The translations under genes and the position numbers were made by a program. The notes below the pieces were generated by a model, which ran no database searches, was not told the origin of the DNA, and was given only the letters and a program-made list of their open reading frames with translations. A stretch of 64,000 nucleotides of DNA from CALRQJ02 sp943370285 (GTDB lineage: Bacteria > Bacteroidota > Bacteroidia > Chitinophagales > Chitinophagaceae), in contig CALRQJ020000011.1 of assembly GCA_943370285.1 (NCBI GenBank), positions 62,001 to 126,000 on the forward strand, written 5' to 3'. This document shows positions 1-8,491 of this stretch, in pieces (position 1 is the first letter of the stretch; every line of letters begins with the position of its first letter).

Positions 1-312
1 TTTGGTAGCAATTCTGGTTCGCTTCTTTTTAAGTGCTTCTCCAACTAATAGATTCATTTTAGCCACAACTTGTTGCTTATTGGCCAATTGTGTTCTTTCT
101 GTTTGAGATTTTACCAATAAAAAACCCTCTGCAGTAATCTTATTGGCTAATTTTTGGTTGATGATGGCTTTTTGTTCATCGGTAACCAATAAAGATGCAG
201 CTATCAACCAACGACCCTCCACCATGGTTTCTACTTTGTTCACATTTTGACCGCCTTTGCCGCCACTTCTTGCTGTTTGAAATACAATTTCGGGTGATAG
301 TTCTATCTTCAT
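1..312 (-). CDS. arfB: Peptidyl-tRNA hydrolase ArfB (ribosome rescue factor), partial at the left edge
   Basis: The reading frame starts at the ATG complement at 310-312 and runs off the window at base 1, giving 104 N-terminal residues. Near residue 17 it carries the GGQ catalytic motif of class I release factors in the context SGGKGGQNVNKVET. In this family the motif hydrolyses peptidyl-tRNA in the ribosomal A site. The short leader before GGQ, without codon-recognition domains, fits ArfB (YaeJ) rather than PrfA or PrfB. The basic C-terminal tail that enters the mRNA channel would lie outside the window. It is divergent from dtd with only 35 bp between the start codons, so the two promoters must be very compact. 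Confidence 0.88.
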   Translation of the reverse strand, partial: MKIELSPEIVFQTARSGGKGGQNVNKVETMVEGRWLIAASLLVTDEQKAIINQKLANKITAEGFLLVKSQTERTQLANKQQVVAKMNLLVGEALKKKRTRIATK

Positions 313-347
313 TGCCCTAAAGGTAAATCCAAATTTGTTAAAGGAAT

Positions 348-800
348 ATGAGAGTTGTTATCCAAAGAGTAACGGAAGCTGCTGTAACCATTGAAGGCGT
401 TGTTAATGGTGCTATTAAAACGGGATTATTGGTTTTAATGGGTATTGAAGATATAGATAACGATGGAGACATTACCTGGCTGAGTAGTAAAATCGTAAAC
501 CTCCGCATTTTTAATGACGAAAATGGAGTGATGAATAAATCGGTGTTGGATGTGGGTGGAGATGTTTTATTAATAAGTCAGTTTACTTTACATGCTAGCA
601 CCCAAAAAGGCAATCGACCCTCTTATATTAAAGCAAGCAAGCCGGATATTGCTATTCCCTTGTACGAAAAAATGATTCGTCAGTTATCACAAGACTTACA
701 AAAACCGATTGCCACAGGTATTTTTGGGGCAGATATGAAAGTAAGTTTATTGAATGATGGTCCGGTAACCATTGTAATTGACAGTAAACAAAAAGAGTAA
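348..800 (+). CDS. dtd: D-aminoacyl-tRNA deacylase
   Basis: The 150-residue protein has the normal length for Dtd. Both active-site signatures are visible: SQFTL at residues 77-81 and the Gly-cisPro motif NDGPVT at 136-141. The enzyme hydrolyses D-amino acids (and glycine mischarged on tRNA-Ala) from tRNA in the cytoplasm. The ATG is followed by MRVVIQRV, the usual N-terminus of the family. The MazG-like gene starts 17 bp downstream on the same strand, so the two are probably cotranscribed. The divergent neighbour arfB is also a translation quality-control gene. Confidence 0.95.
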   Translation: MRVVIQRVTEAAVTIEGVVNGAIKTGLLVLMGIEDIDNDGDITWLSSKIVNLRIFNDENGVMNKSVLDVGGDVLLISQFTLHASTQKGNRPSYIKASKPDIAIPLYEKMIRQLSQDLQKPIATGIFGADMKVSLLNDGPVTIVIDSKQKE

Positions 801-817
801 ATGTCAAATCATCTGTT

Positions 818-1144
818 ATGACAATTGAACAAGCACAAAAAGATGTAGACCAATGGATAAAAACTGTTGGAGTAAGATATTTTAGTGAACTCACTAATAT
901 GGCTATTCTTACTGAAGAAGTGGGAGAACTAGCCCGAATTATGGCCAGAACCTATGGCGACCAATCCTTCAAAAAAACAGATTTGGAAAAACATTTAGCC
1001 GATGAAATGGCAGATGTGTTATGGGTATTAATTTGTTTGGCCAATCAAACCGGAGTAAATCTAACTGAAGCACTGCAACAAAATTTTGAGAAAAAGAATA
1101 GTAGAGATGCCGATAGGCATAAGAACAATCCTAAATTGGGTTAA
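818..1144 (+). CDS. MazG-like nucleotide pyrophosphohydrolase
   Basis: This 108-residue all-helical protein carries the MazG/dUTPase-like metal-binding pattern: EEVGE at residues 33-37 and a second acidic pair, E63 and D66, in ADEMADVLW. Family members hydrolyse (d)NTPs to NMP plus pyrophosphate, usually as dimers or tetramers. The length matches the single-domain MazG-like proteins rather than two-domain MazG. It follows dtd by 17 bp, which suggests an operon of two housekeeping hydrolases. The substrate cannot be read from sequence. Confidence 0.85.
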   Translation: MTIEQAQKDVDQWIKTVGVRYFSELTNMAILTEEVGELARIMARTYGDQSFKKTDLEKHLADEMADVLWVLICLANQTGVNLTEALQQNFEKKNSRDADRHKNNPKLG

Positions 1145-1271
1145 TTTTTAATAGGTTAAAACTCTAATACTGCATTTTTCGTATCTGTGGCATCTTAATT
1201 GCTAACTACCAAATGTTTGTGGCTAAACCATTACCGCAAACAAAAGTCACAGTACTTTAAATGTTAACCTT

Positions 1272-1532
1272 ATGACTGATTTTATTGCGAATGTACTTAC
1301 TTATGGCACTGCTGTGCTGGCGGGTGCAGGTTCAGCTGCGCTATATCATTTTATGTATCAAGCCAAAGTAGAACATAATGAAAACAAATTGGAAGCAGAA
1401 ATTGTAGAAGGCCACTATAAAATACTAGAATTAGCAGCCGAAAACACCCAACTCAAAGAAAAAATAGCCGAACTAGAAAAACAAATTCCTAAAAACAACA
1501 ATTTAAGGGTGAGTGCCAAACAAACAGCCTAA
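1272..1532 (+). CDS. Small membrane-anchored coiled-coil protein of unknown function
   Basis: I do not recognise this 86-residue protein. An N-terminal hydrophobic segment (about residues 6-28) could be a single membrane anchor. It is followed by a charged, Glu/Lys/Leu-rich stretch (about 35-75) with heptad-like spacing that predicts a coiled coil. The start ATG at 1272 is the first in frame. It is separated from the upstream gene by 127 bp, so it probably has its own promoter, although no clear -7 element is visible. An 8-bp hairpin overlaps its stop codon. Confidence 0.6.
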   Translation: MTDFIANVLTYGTAVLAGAGSAALYHFMYQAKVEHNENKLEAEIVEGHYKILELAAENTQLKEKIAELEKQIPKNNNLRVSAKQTA

Positions 1533-1583
1533 GTACATTACCTAGGCTGTCAATCATATTTTGCCAATTACAATTTTTGGCAA
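1524..1583 (+). terminator. Two hairpins at the 3' end of the small membrane protein gene
   Basis: A perfect 8-bp stem, ACAGCCTA (1524-1531) with TAGGCTGT (1543-1550), overlaps the stop codon. It is followed by a second stem, TTGCCAA (1561-1567) with TTGGCAA (1577-1583), with T-rich DNA from about 1591. The position after a gene suggests 3'-end formation, but neither stem is followed directly by a clean T run. Confidence 0.4.
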
Positions 1584-1660
1584 TGTGTACGATTTTTTTA
1601 AAATATTTTATAGCAAGAATACAGCTGAAATATTTCCAAACCAATTTTAATGGCTAGCTA

Positions 1661-2629
1661 TTATTCCAATGTAATTATCTTTTTTGCTTTTTTATTCCAG
1701 AGTATTATGATTTGCTCCATACTTGATGTAACAATTCTTGTGCCTTTTGCATTCCAAGCAAGTCCCCATAAATAATCTTTCGAACTACCTGCTGCAATCA
1801 GCTTTCCCTTTGTGTTCCAAATTCTTAAGGCATCACTTGCAGAAGCAAGTCTATTTCCCCTTTTATTCCATGCTAAATTCCTGTATTCGCCTTTACTAAT
1901 GTTTATGGTTTTTATAAGTTCGCCTTGCTCATTCCAATATTGAAGCAGTGATTTGTTGTTTTCATCTCCATAATCACCTGTAACAAAAAATGAACCCGAT
2001 TTATGCCAAGCAATACTCAATAACAACACGTCTTCTTGTCTATGTTTAATGGATTGTAATACATTTCCTTCGATGTCAAAAGAGCGAATTTTATCAGATA
2101 CCGTTGTGAGCATATTTTTTTTTGGATGCCAATCCAGCGCCGTAATTGCTTTGGTAGAATTGCTTTGATTTGCAAATTTTCTGATTAATTTACCTTTAAC
2201 ATCGTAAATCAATATTTGGCCATCATTGTCAGCAATCGCAAGATATTCCCCCGTACAGTTCCAATCTATTCCCCTTGCTCCATCTGGTGAGATGCCGTTT
2301 AACTCAATTTTTTCATTTGTTTCTAGATTAAGAATAAATGATTTTTCGGATGACATTTGAGTTGTAACAGCAATAATATTTATGGATGGATGCCATTTAA
2401 TACGAGTAATGGTGTTCTTTATTGGAAAAGATTTGTATGGTTTGAAATTTCTTTCGCTGAAGATTTTTAGCGTATCAATATTTCCACCAATTGCTATATA
2501 CTTACCATTAGGACTCCAATCAGTTGTCCAAAGAATTTCTTTTTTAAAAGTGTTTTGGCCATAAGTCTGATTACATAAAACTATAATCAGAAAATGTAGG
2601 ATAGACAATATTTGATTTCGTTTTATCAT
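1661..2629 (-). CDS. Exported WD40-repeat protein
   Basis: The protein starts best at the ATG complement at 2627-2629, because that codon begins a good signal peptide (MIKRNQILSILHFLIIVL, ending near TYGQ). The longer frame to 2659 adds ten residues that would spoil it. The mature part of about 300 residues is made of WD40-type blades, with recurring LAWN/IDWN/IAWH-x-x-G turns followed by a hydrophobic strand. This predicts one beta-propeller used as an interaction platform outside the cytoplasm. No enzymatic residues are visible. It ends 10 bp before the ffh start of window coordinates, but as both read on the minus strand it lies downstream of ffh and may be its distal partner in transcription. 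Confidence 0.8.
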   Translation of the reverse strand: MIKRNQILSILHFLIIVLCNQTYGQNTFKKEILWTTDWSPNGKYIAIGGNIDTLKIFSERNFKPYKSFPIKNTITRIKWHPSINIIAVTTQMSSEKSFILNLETNEKIELNGISPDGARGIDWNCTGEYLAIADNDGQILIYDVKGKLIRKFANQSNSTKAITALDWHPKKNMLTTVSDKIRSFDIEGNVLQSIKHRQEDVLLLSIAWHKSGSFFVTGDYGDENNKSLLQYWNEQGELIKTINISKGEYRNLAWNKRGNRLASASDALRIWNTKGKLIAAGSSKDYLWGLAWNAKGTRIVTSSMEQIIILWNKKAKKIITLE

Positions 2630-2668
2630 TTGTAGGCTGTCCGCTAAGGTATCAACCAAAAGCAGTAA

Positions 2669-3997
2669 TTATCTTCTCATACCGGGCATCATACCTTTAC
2701 CGCCCATTGGCATTTTATTCATCATGCCCATCATTTTTTTCATTTGCTCAAACTGCTTCATAAAAGCATTGATTTCGGCAATATCTTTTCCACAACCCTT
2801 TGCAATACGCAACTTACGTTTTTGATCTAATAAATCGGGATTACTTCTTTCTTCCAATGTCATACTTTGAATAATGGCTTCAACACCTTTAAAACTATTA
2901 TCGTTGATGTCGACATCTTTAATGGCTTTACCAACGCCGGGTATCATACCCATCAAATCTTTCAGGTTACCCATCTTTTTGATTTGCTGCAATTGGTCTA
3001 AGAAATCTTGAAAATCAAATTGATTTTTTCTGATTTTCTTTTCCAGTTTTCTGGCCTGTTCTTCATCGTATTGTTCTTGGGCTTTTTCTACCAAGCTGGC
3101 AATGTCACCCATGCCCAAAATACGTTGCGCCATACGTTCGGGATAGAAGATATCCAAGGTCTCCATCTTCTCCCCACTACTCATAAACTTAATGGGCTTA
3201 TTTACCGTGTATTTGATAGATAATGCTGCACCACCACGGGTATCACCATCTAATTTGGTTAACACAACACCGGTAAAATCTAATCGGTCGTTAAATGCTT
3301 TTGCGGTATTCACAGCATCTTGCCCCGTCATACTATCTACCACAAATAATATTTCGTTGGGACTAACCGCAGCTTTTACATTGGCCACTTCAGTCATCAT
3401 GATTTCATCTACTGCCAAACGACCGGCAGTATCTATGATGACAACATTTTTATTTTTGCTCCGAGCTTCTTTGATGGCATTTTGAGCAATGGATACCGCA
3501 TCTTTATTTTCTCTTTCGCTGTACACATCTACCCCAATCTGTTCACCCAAAACCATTAATTGATCAATAGCCGCAGGGCGATAAATATCGCAAGCCACCA
3601 ACAAAGGCGATTTGCCTTTTTTGGTTTTCAGGTAATTGGCCAATTTACCACTGAAAGTTGTTTTACCACTACCTTGTAAACCGGCAATCAGAATAACCGC
3701 AGGGTTTCCGGTAGCGTTGAATTCACTTTCGCTTCCACCCATTAATTCGGCCAATTCGTCTTGCACAATTTTTACCATCAATTGGCCAGGACTAATGGAA
3801 TTAATGACCTTAGCACCAATTGCTTTTTCCTTTACCCTATCAGTAAATTCTTTGGCAATTTTAAAGTTAACGTCGGCATCAATCAATGCACGGCGAATAT
3901 CTTTTACCGTATTGGCTACGTTGAGTTCGTTTACCTTGGCTTGACCTTTTAGGTTTTTAAACGCCGATTCTAACCGCTCTGATAAATTGTTAAACAT
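2669..3997 (-). CDS. ffh: Signal recognition particle protein Ffh
   Basis: The 442-residue protein has the complete SRP54 architecture. An N-terminal helical bundle (1-90) is followed by the GTPase domain with G1 GLQGSGKTT at 106-114, then DTAGR and TKLDGDTRGGA. The C-terminal methionine-rich M domain (about 300-442) ends in a run of MMGMMNKMPMGGKGMMPGMR type. It binds signal sequences and the 4.5S RNA, and docks with FtsY for cotranslational membrane targeting. The length is normal. It lies downstream of the sigma factor gene but behind a terminator, so it probably has its own promoter in 4000-4040. Confidence 0.97.
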   Translation of the reverse strand: MFNNLSERLESAFKNLKGQAKVNELNVANTVKDIRRALIDADVNFKIAKEFTDRVKEKAIGAKVINSISPGQLMVKIVQDELAELMGGSESEFNATGNPAVILIAGLQGSGKTTFSGKLANYLKTKKGKSPLLVACDIYRPAAIDQLMVLGEQIGVDVYSERENKDAVSIAQNAIKEARSKNKNVVIIDTAGRLAVDEIMMTEVANVKAAVSPNEILFVVDSMTGQDAVNTAKAFNDRLDFTGVVLTKLDGDTRGGAALSIKYTVNKPIKFMSSGEKMETLDIFYPERMAQRILGMGDIASLVEKAQEQYDEEQARKLEKKIRKNQFDFQDFLDQLQQIKKMGNLKDLMGMIPGVGKAIKDVDINDNSFKGVEAIIQSMTLEERSNPDLLDQKRKLRIAKGCGKDIAEINAFMKQFEQMKKMMGMMNKMPMGGKGMMPGMRR

Positions 3998-4040
3998 ATA
4001 CTTCTATTTTTCAGCCTTATCTACCGCTAGGGCAGAACAA

Positions 4041-4066
4041 TAAAAAAGTGAACCAATCAGTTCACT
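4041..4066 (-). terminator. Rho-independent terminator of the sigma factor gene
   Basis: Read on the minus strand, AGTGAAC and GTTCACT form a 7-bp stem around a 6-nt loop, directly followed by six T residues (the A run at 4042-4047 on the plus strand). It sits 43 bases after the sigma factor stop and before ffh. Confidence 0.8.
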
Positions 4067-4108
4067 TAAATGAGGTGCAAATATAGGGTGAATAAGGGGT
4101 ATCAACTA

Positions 4109-4975
4109 TCAACCTAAATACCATTTTAGCTGTTTACAGCGGCTTGTGCTACGTAGTTTGGAGATGGCTTTGTCTTTTATTTGCCTTACCCTTTCTCTGG
4201 TAAGATGAAAACGTTCGCCAATATCTTCTAAACTCAATGGATGGTCTATCCCTATGCCAAAAAAATAACACAACACATCTTTCTGCCTTTCGGTGAGGGT
4301 TTTAAGGGTACGCTCAATTTCAACTTTAAGTGATTCGTTATGTACCAAGGCTTGATCTGTTCTTTCTGCATTGGGATTTTCTAGTAAATCGGCCAAGGTA
4401 CCGTCTTCGCCATCGGCAATAGGACTGTCCATACTTACATGACGGCTGTTAATGCCCAATGTGGCGGCAATCTCTTCAACATCTATTTCGAGCAAAGTTG
4501 ATAATTCTTCCGGCGTAGGTTCTCTTTCAAATTCTTGTTCTAATTGCTGATACGCTTTGCTAATGCGATTACTCAAACCCACTTTATTTAACGGCAAACG
4601 AACAATACGGCTTTGTTCGGCCAATGCTTGCAAAATGCTTTGTCTAATCCACCATACCGCATAAGAAATAAATTTAAAGCCTCGGGTTTCATCAAACCGT
4701 AATGCGGCTTTAATCAAACCCATATTGCCTTCGTTGATTAAATCGGGCAGCGACAAGCCTTGATTTTGATATTGTTTAGCAACAGATACAACAAAACGTA
4801 AATTAGCTTTCACCAACAACTCCATACTACGGTGACAGCCATTTTTAATATGCGTAGCCAATTCCACTTCTTGTTCGGGAGTAATCAAATCAACCTTACC
4901 AATTTCTTGTAAATATTTTTCCAGGCTTTGAGATTCCCGATTGGTGATAGATTTACTGATTTTAAGCTGTCGCAT
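4109..4975 (-). CDS. rpoD: Primary (housekeeping) RNA polymerase sigma factor, Bacteroidota type
   Basis: The 288-residue product (starting MRQLKISKSIT; a second ATG six bases upstream is less likely) is a group 1 sigma-70 factor without region 1.1. This is the normal short form in Bacteroidota. Region 1.2 is SLEKYLQEIGKVDLIT, region 2 contains DLINEGNMGLIKAALRFD and FKFISYAVWWIRQSI, and region 3 follows. Region 4.2 has the helix-turn-helix SLEDIGERFHLTRERVRQIK. It directs RNA polymerase to the TTTG/TAnnTTTG promoters typical of this phylum, several of which are listed here. The upstream gap holds two perfect inverted repeats. Confidence 0.95.
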   Translation of the reverse strand: MRQLKISKSITNRESQSLEKYLQEIGKVDLITPEQEVELATHIKNGCHRSMELLVKANLRFVVSVAKQYQNQGLSLPDLINEGNMGLIKAALRFDETRGFKFISYAVWWIRQSILQALAEQSRIVRLPLNKVGLSNRISKAYQQLEQEFEREPTPEELSTLLEIDVEEIAATLGINSRHVSMDSPIADGEDGTLADLLENPNAERTDQALVHNESLKVEIERTLKTLTERQKDVLCYFFGIGIDHPLSLEDIGERFHLTRERVRQIKDKAISKLRSTSRCKQLKWYLG

Positions 4976-5058
4976 ACTCATACGCTGGGTTTGTTTTGGT
5001 GGTTTATGGTTGACTCATTCAGGGGTAAATGAGGCTATAATTCTATGCCGCTTGGTAA

Positions 5059-5080
5059 AATGTTAAAGCAATTTAACATT
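5059..5080. repeat. Perfect inverted repeat upstream of the sigma factor gene
   Basis: AATGTTAAA (5059-5067) and TTTAACATT (5072-5080) are exact complements around a GCAA loop. It lies 84 bases upstream of the sigma factor start. It could be an operator or a hairpin in the mRNA leader. Confidence 0.55.
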
Positions 5081-5093
5081 ATATCACAATTAG

Positions 5094-5109
5094 CCCAAAT
5101 TATTTTGGG
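5094..5109. repeat. Second inverted repeat in the rpoD / START-domain divergent region
   Basis: CCCAAA (5094-5099) and TTTGGG (5104-5109) flank TTAT. The 277-bp divergent gap at 4982-5258 should hold the promoters of both genes. I see no full TTTG/TAnnTTTG match in it. Confidence 0.4.
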
Positions 5110-5258
5110 TAGCGGGTTTCAAGCCTATTAGACCCAATAATTCTGTTGAAAGATGCGGGTAGTAGATGTGAACAAATTGCCTTTGCAAAAAAAATATTTT
5201 GATGCTCTCAATTATTTAATATTATTGCAACCCTTCGATTGCTAAAAAAGAATATGTA

Positions 5259-5642
5259 ATGAGTAAAAAACAATTATACACTTTAGAATACCCTGTTAGA
5301 TGTTCTCCAGGTATTTTATTTGAGTTTTTGTCAAACCCATCGGGTTTGCAAGAATGGTTTGCTGATAAGGTAGATGAAAAAGATGGCGTGTACAGCTTTT
5401 CCTGGAGTGGTGGGGTGCCTGATAAGGCTGAAGTTTTAGATCAAGAAGCAGATAAATTCATCCGTTTTCATTGGCTGCATAATCCTAAAGAAGAATATTT
5501 TGAGTTTAAGATTGAAAAGTCTGAAGTAACCAATCAAACCATTTTAGTGATTAAAGATTTTGCAGAGAAGAAAGAAATTGCTGACCAAAGTCAACTTTGG
5601 GAATACCAAGTAAAAGATCTGTTCCACCGTTTAGGCAGTTAG
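5259..5642 (+). CDS. START-like (SRPBCC) domain protein
   Basis: This 127-residue protein has the helix-grip pattern of small START-like/AHSA1-related proteins. The N-terminal strand is YTLEYPVRCSPGILFEFLS, followed by the loop SGLQEWFADKV, antiparallel strands with paired aromatic residues (FSWSG, FIRFHWL, YFEFKIE), and a C-terminal helix ending in LFHRLGS. Members form a hydrophobic cavity for a lipid or other nonpolar ligand, but the ligand of this Bacteroidota form is not known to me. It is cytoplasmic by the absence of a signal peptide. Its stop codon overlaps the stop of the convergent gene by 4 bp. Confidence 0.8.
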   Translation: MSKKQLYTLEYPVRCSPGILFEFLSNPSGLQEWFADKVDEKDGVYSFSWSGGVPDKAEVLDQEADKFIRFHWLHNPKEEYFEFKIEKSEVTNQTILVIKDFAEKKEIADQSQLWEYQVKDLFHRLGS

Positions 5643-6208
5643 CCAATAAGCTGTAATAGGCCAACTAAACGCTTATAATTTTCTTGAAAAAATAGATTTG
5701 CATCATCCCACTCTTGTAGTGGGATTTTTGTTGCTAGCTTAATCACTCCTTGCTGCATTATTGCATGCACATTTGCTGCGGTGAGCGGCAAATAATTATC
5801 CGGCTCAAAATCATGTCGCCATTCATCGGTACCAACGCCAAGATACCAGCCGGTCCAGTTTTCTGTTTCTAACGATGCCATCAATTGCGGTAACAACTTG
5901 TCTTTACTTGTTCCGGCTAATTGTAGTGTGATACTGAAAAAATGCCCCCACCAAAAAAAACTGCGGATGGCCAAAGTATCTGATTCTGTAAATTTTCGGG
6001 GGAAATCTAACATTACCCAAGGCAGGCCTTGATAGTTTTCGCCTCGGGCTATTTTAGGTCCGATAGCTAATAACTCCTTATCGGTTAGTGCTGTTTTATA
6101 GGCTTCACTCAACTGTCCAAACAAATCGTACACTTTGCCAATTATGGCATTCTTTGTTAAAATAATATTGGGGTTAGTAACCAGTTCAAGTTCCTTTGCT
6201 GAAAGCAT
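5639..6208 (-). CDS. Hypothetical protein, 189 residues
   Basis: I do not recognise the family. The protein is soluble by appearance, with no signal peptide or membrane span. It is rich in tryptophan and aromatic residues in its middle (RSFFWWGHFF near residue 84, then ENWTGWYLGVGTDEWRHDFEPDNY near 115-135), which suggests a folded domain with a conserved aromatic core. It converges on the START-domain gene with a 4-bp stop overlap and no terminator. Its start lies 44 bp from the divergent lptF-type gene, so the two share a promoter region. Confidence 0.65.
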   Translation of the reverse strand: MLSAKELELVTNPNIILTKNAIIGKVYDLFGQLSEAYKTALTDKELLAIGPKIARGENYQGLPWVMLDFPRKFTESDTLAIRSFFWWGHFFSITLQLAGTSKDKLLPQLMASLETENWTGWYLGVGTDEWRHDFEPDNYLPLTAANVHAIMQQGVIKLATKIPLQEWDDANLFFQENYKRLVGLLQLIG

Positions 6209-6216
6209 TACTTTTG
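6209..6216 (+). promoter_or_regulatory. Possible -7 element of the LptF/LptG gene
   Basis: TACTTTTG matches TAnnTTTG and lies 35 bases before the GTG start. No TTTG is found at the expected -33 distance, so support is partial. Confidence 0.35.
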
Positions 6217-6251
6217 TGTTTAGGCAGTTTTTGTAAGTAAACTATTGCAAG

Positions 6252-7694
6252 GTGATAAAAAAATTAGACGCACTCATCATAAAAGCATTTATTGGGCCAT
6301 TTTTCGCCACTTTTTTGATTGGTGAGTTTGTTTTGATTCTACAATTTTTTTGGCTCTACATCGATGATTTAATTGGTAAAGGCCTCGACATATTGACCAT
6401 TTTAAATTTGATCATGTACGTAGCAGCAACGGTTGTGCCCTATGCATTACCCATTGCCTTACTGCTTTCTTCTATCATGACTTTTGGCAACCTTGGCGAA
6501 AGTTACGAACTCGTTGCCATCAAATCGGCCGGTATTTCGCTGCTGCGTTTTATGCAGCCTTTGTTGATTGTTTCCATAGGCATTGGCGGAATTGCATTCT
6601 TGTTCTCCAATAACATTATTCCTATTGCTAATTTAAAATTGAATACGCTGAAGTACGACATCATTGTGTCTAAACCTGCCTTTGACATTAAAGAAGGTGT
6701 GTTTTACGATAAGATTGATGGCTATGTGATTAAAATTGGTCAAAAAGAAGCCGATGGCAGTACCATTAAAAACATCATCATCTACGAAAAAAACTACTCC
6801 TTACAAGATTTTAGCATTGTGGCCGAAAGCGGTAAAATGAGTGTTACCGATGATAAAAAATTTTTGGTATTTGATTTGGTGAACGGATGGCGGTACCAAG
6901 AAAAAGGCAACCGAATGACTACTAATACGGAGTACATTCGATTAGGCTTTAAAACCTATAAAAAAGTATTTGACCTCAGTAGTTTTAAGTTGAATAAAAC
7001 AGCCGATAGCACATTGAAGGATAACTTTAAAATGTTGAGTATTCGGCAATTAACTAAGTCAATAGACTCACTACAACAAACAGAAAAATATTATTTGTCA
7101 AAAGCCAAAAACGAAGTAACACCTTATTTGTTTTTTGGAAAATATGTAGATAGTACTTGGCCGGCTGTAAATGCAACAGCACTGAAAAAAGCCAAAACAT
7201 TTGATGCCATCATTCCCGATTCTGCTAAAGCTATTATTGCAGACCGTGCTGTAACGCAATTAAACAGCGCCAAAAATGGAGCTCAAATCATTGCAGATGA
7301 TTATGCTACTCGCTACAAAGATTTGTTGTATCACCAAATTGAGTGGCATAGAAAACTTACTTTATCTGTTGCCTGTGTGGTGTTGTTTTTGATTGGAGCA
7401 CCGTTGGGTTCTATCATTCGTAAAGGAGGCTTGGGTACACCGTTGGTGTTTGCTGTTATTTTCTTTGTATTCTTTCACCTATTCAACACTTTTGGAGAGA
7501 AATTTGTAAAGGAACAGATCATGTCGCCATTGGGAGGCATGTGGTTAAGCACTGCCATACTCATTCCTATAGGTTTCTTTTTAACATTCAAGGCATTGAG
7601 AGACTCGCAACTGTTTAACCAAGAATTCTATTATCGTACGTTCAAACAAATAAGGGCATACTTCCGCAATCTCAAATCGGCGAAAGCCAACTAA
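6252..7694 (+). CDS. LptF/LptG family lipopolysaccharide export permease
   Basis: This 480-residue YjgP/YjgQ-family protein has three transmembrane helices at the N-terminus (about residues 12-35, 50-80, 98-120), a large periplasmic beta-jellyroll-like domain (about 125-365), and three C-terminal helices (about 370-460). In the family it pairs with LptB to extract LPS from the inner membrane. Bacteroidota often encode the subunits singly at unlinked loci, as here. The start is GTG; the first in-frame ATG lies within the second helix region and would remove the first helix. The SOD gene starts 10 bp after its stop, so the two are probably cotranscribed. Confidence 0.88.
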   Translation: MIKKLDALIIKAFIGPFFATFLIGEFVLILQFFWLYIDDLIGKGLDILTILNLIMYVAATVVPYALPIALLLSSIMTFGNLGESYELVAIKSAGISLLRFMQPLLIVSIGIGGIAFLFSNNIIPIANLKLNTLKYDIIVSKPAFDIKEGVFYDKIDGYVIKIGQKEADGSTIKNIIIYEKNYSLQDFSIVAESGKMSVTDDKKFLVFDLVNGWRYQEKGNRMTTNTEYIRLGFKTYKKVFDLSSFKLNKTADSTLKDNFKMLSIRQLTKSIDSLQQTEKYYLSKAKNEVTPYLFFGKYVDSTWPAVNATALKKAKTFDAIIPDSAKAIIADRAVTQLNSAKNGAQIIADDYATRYKDLLYHQIEWHRKLTLSVACVVLFLIGAPLGSIIRKGGLGTPLVFAVIFFVFFHLFNTFGEKFVKEQIMSPLGGMWLSTAILIPIGFFLTFKALRDSQLFNQEFYYRTFKQIRAYFRNLKSAKAN

Positions 7695-7704
7695 ATTTTT
7701 TCTT

Positions 7705-8439
7705 ATGAAAAAAGCATCATCTCGCAGATTATTTATTAAAAACAGCACCAAAGCAGGCTTGGCCGTTACACTTGGCAGCAGCTTATTGAATACTGTTTTT
7801 GCCAACGAAACAGGTACTGAAAATAGCATGGGAGAATTTTTTAAACAGCAACCCTTGCCATATGCCTATAACGCATTAGAGCCGGTGATTGATGCTATGA
7901 CGATGGAAATTCATTATACCAAACATGCTGCAGCATATACCAAAAATTTGAACGAAGCAGTAGCTGCCGAATATAAAAAACAAGCAAACCCTAGATTAGA
8001 AAGATTACTGGAAGAAATTAGTGAATACTCTGCCAAAATGAGAAACAATGCAGGCGGCCATTACAACCACGAATTGTTTTGGCAATTGATGACACCACAA
8101 CCAACAAGTTTAGCAGATGGAGCACTTGCAAAAGCAATTGTAAAAGATTTTGGTTCGATAGAAGCAATGAAGAAAAAGTTTGAAGATGCTGCCAAAGGCA
8201 GATTTGGTAGCGGTTGGGCTTGGTTGGTTAAAACCGATGATAACAAGTTGGTAATTGGCAGTACACCTAATCAAGACAATCCGTTGATGAATGTGAGTGA
8301 ACTAAAAGGAACTCCTTTATTGGCTTTAGATGTTTGGGAACATGCCTATTACCTAAAATACCAAAACAAAAGAGCCGATTATATTACCAATTGGTGGAAT
8401 GTGGTAAACTGGGCAGAAGTTGAAAAAAGATATCAATAA
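7705..8439 (+). CDS. sodB: Exported Fe/Mn superoxide dismutase with a Tat-type signal
   Basis: The 244-residue protein carries a SOD domain after a 35-residue leader. The leader has SRRLFIK at residues 6-12 followed by a weak hydrophobic stretch ending at VFANE, which fits a twin-arginine signal, so the enzyme is probably exported folded with its metal. Metal-ligand contexts are all present: MEIHYTKHAAAY, NAGGHYNHELFW and the Asp/His pair in LDVWEHAYYLKYQNKRADY. It converts superoxide to hydrogen peroxide and oxygen. Metal choice (Fe or Mn) cannot be decided safely. It follows the LptF/LptG gene by 10 bp and ends in a clear terminator. Confidence 0.9.
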   Translation: MKKASSRRLFIKNSTKAGLAVTLGSSLLNTVFANETGTENSMGEFFKQQPLPYAYNALEPVIDAMTMEIHYTKHAAAYTKNLNEAVAAEYKKQANPRLERLLEEISEYSAKMRNNAGGHYNHELFWQLMTPQPTSLADGALAKAIVKDFGSIEAMKKKFEDAAKGRFGSGWAWLVKTDDNKLVIGSTPNQDNPLMNVSELKGTPLLALDVWEHAYYLKYQNKRADYITNWWNVVNWAEVEKRYQ

Positions 8440-8452
8440 AGTTGAAAAGAAG

Positions 8453-8483
8453 TTGGGCGGCAATAACACCGCCCAAATTTTTT
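8453..8483 (+). terminator. Rho-independent terminator after the SOD gene
   Basis: TTGGGCGG (8453-8460) pairs with CCGCCCAA (8469-8476) and is followed by a six-T run. Confidence 0.88.
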
Positions 8484-8491
8484 GTATGGCA

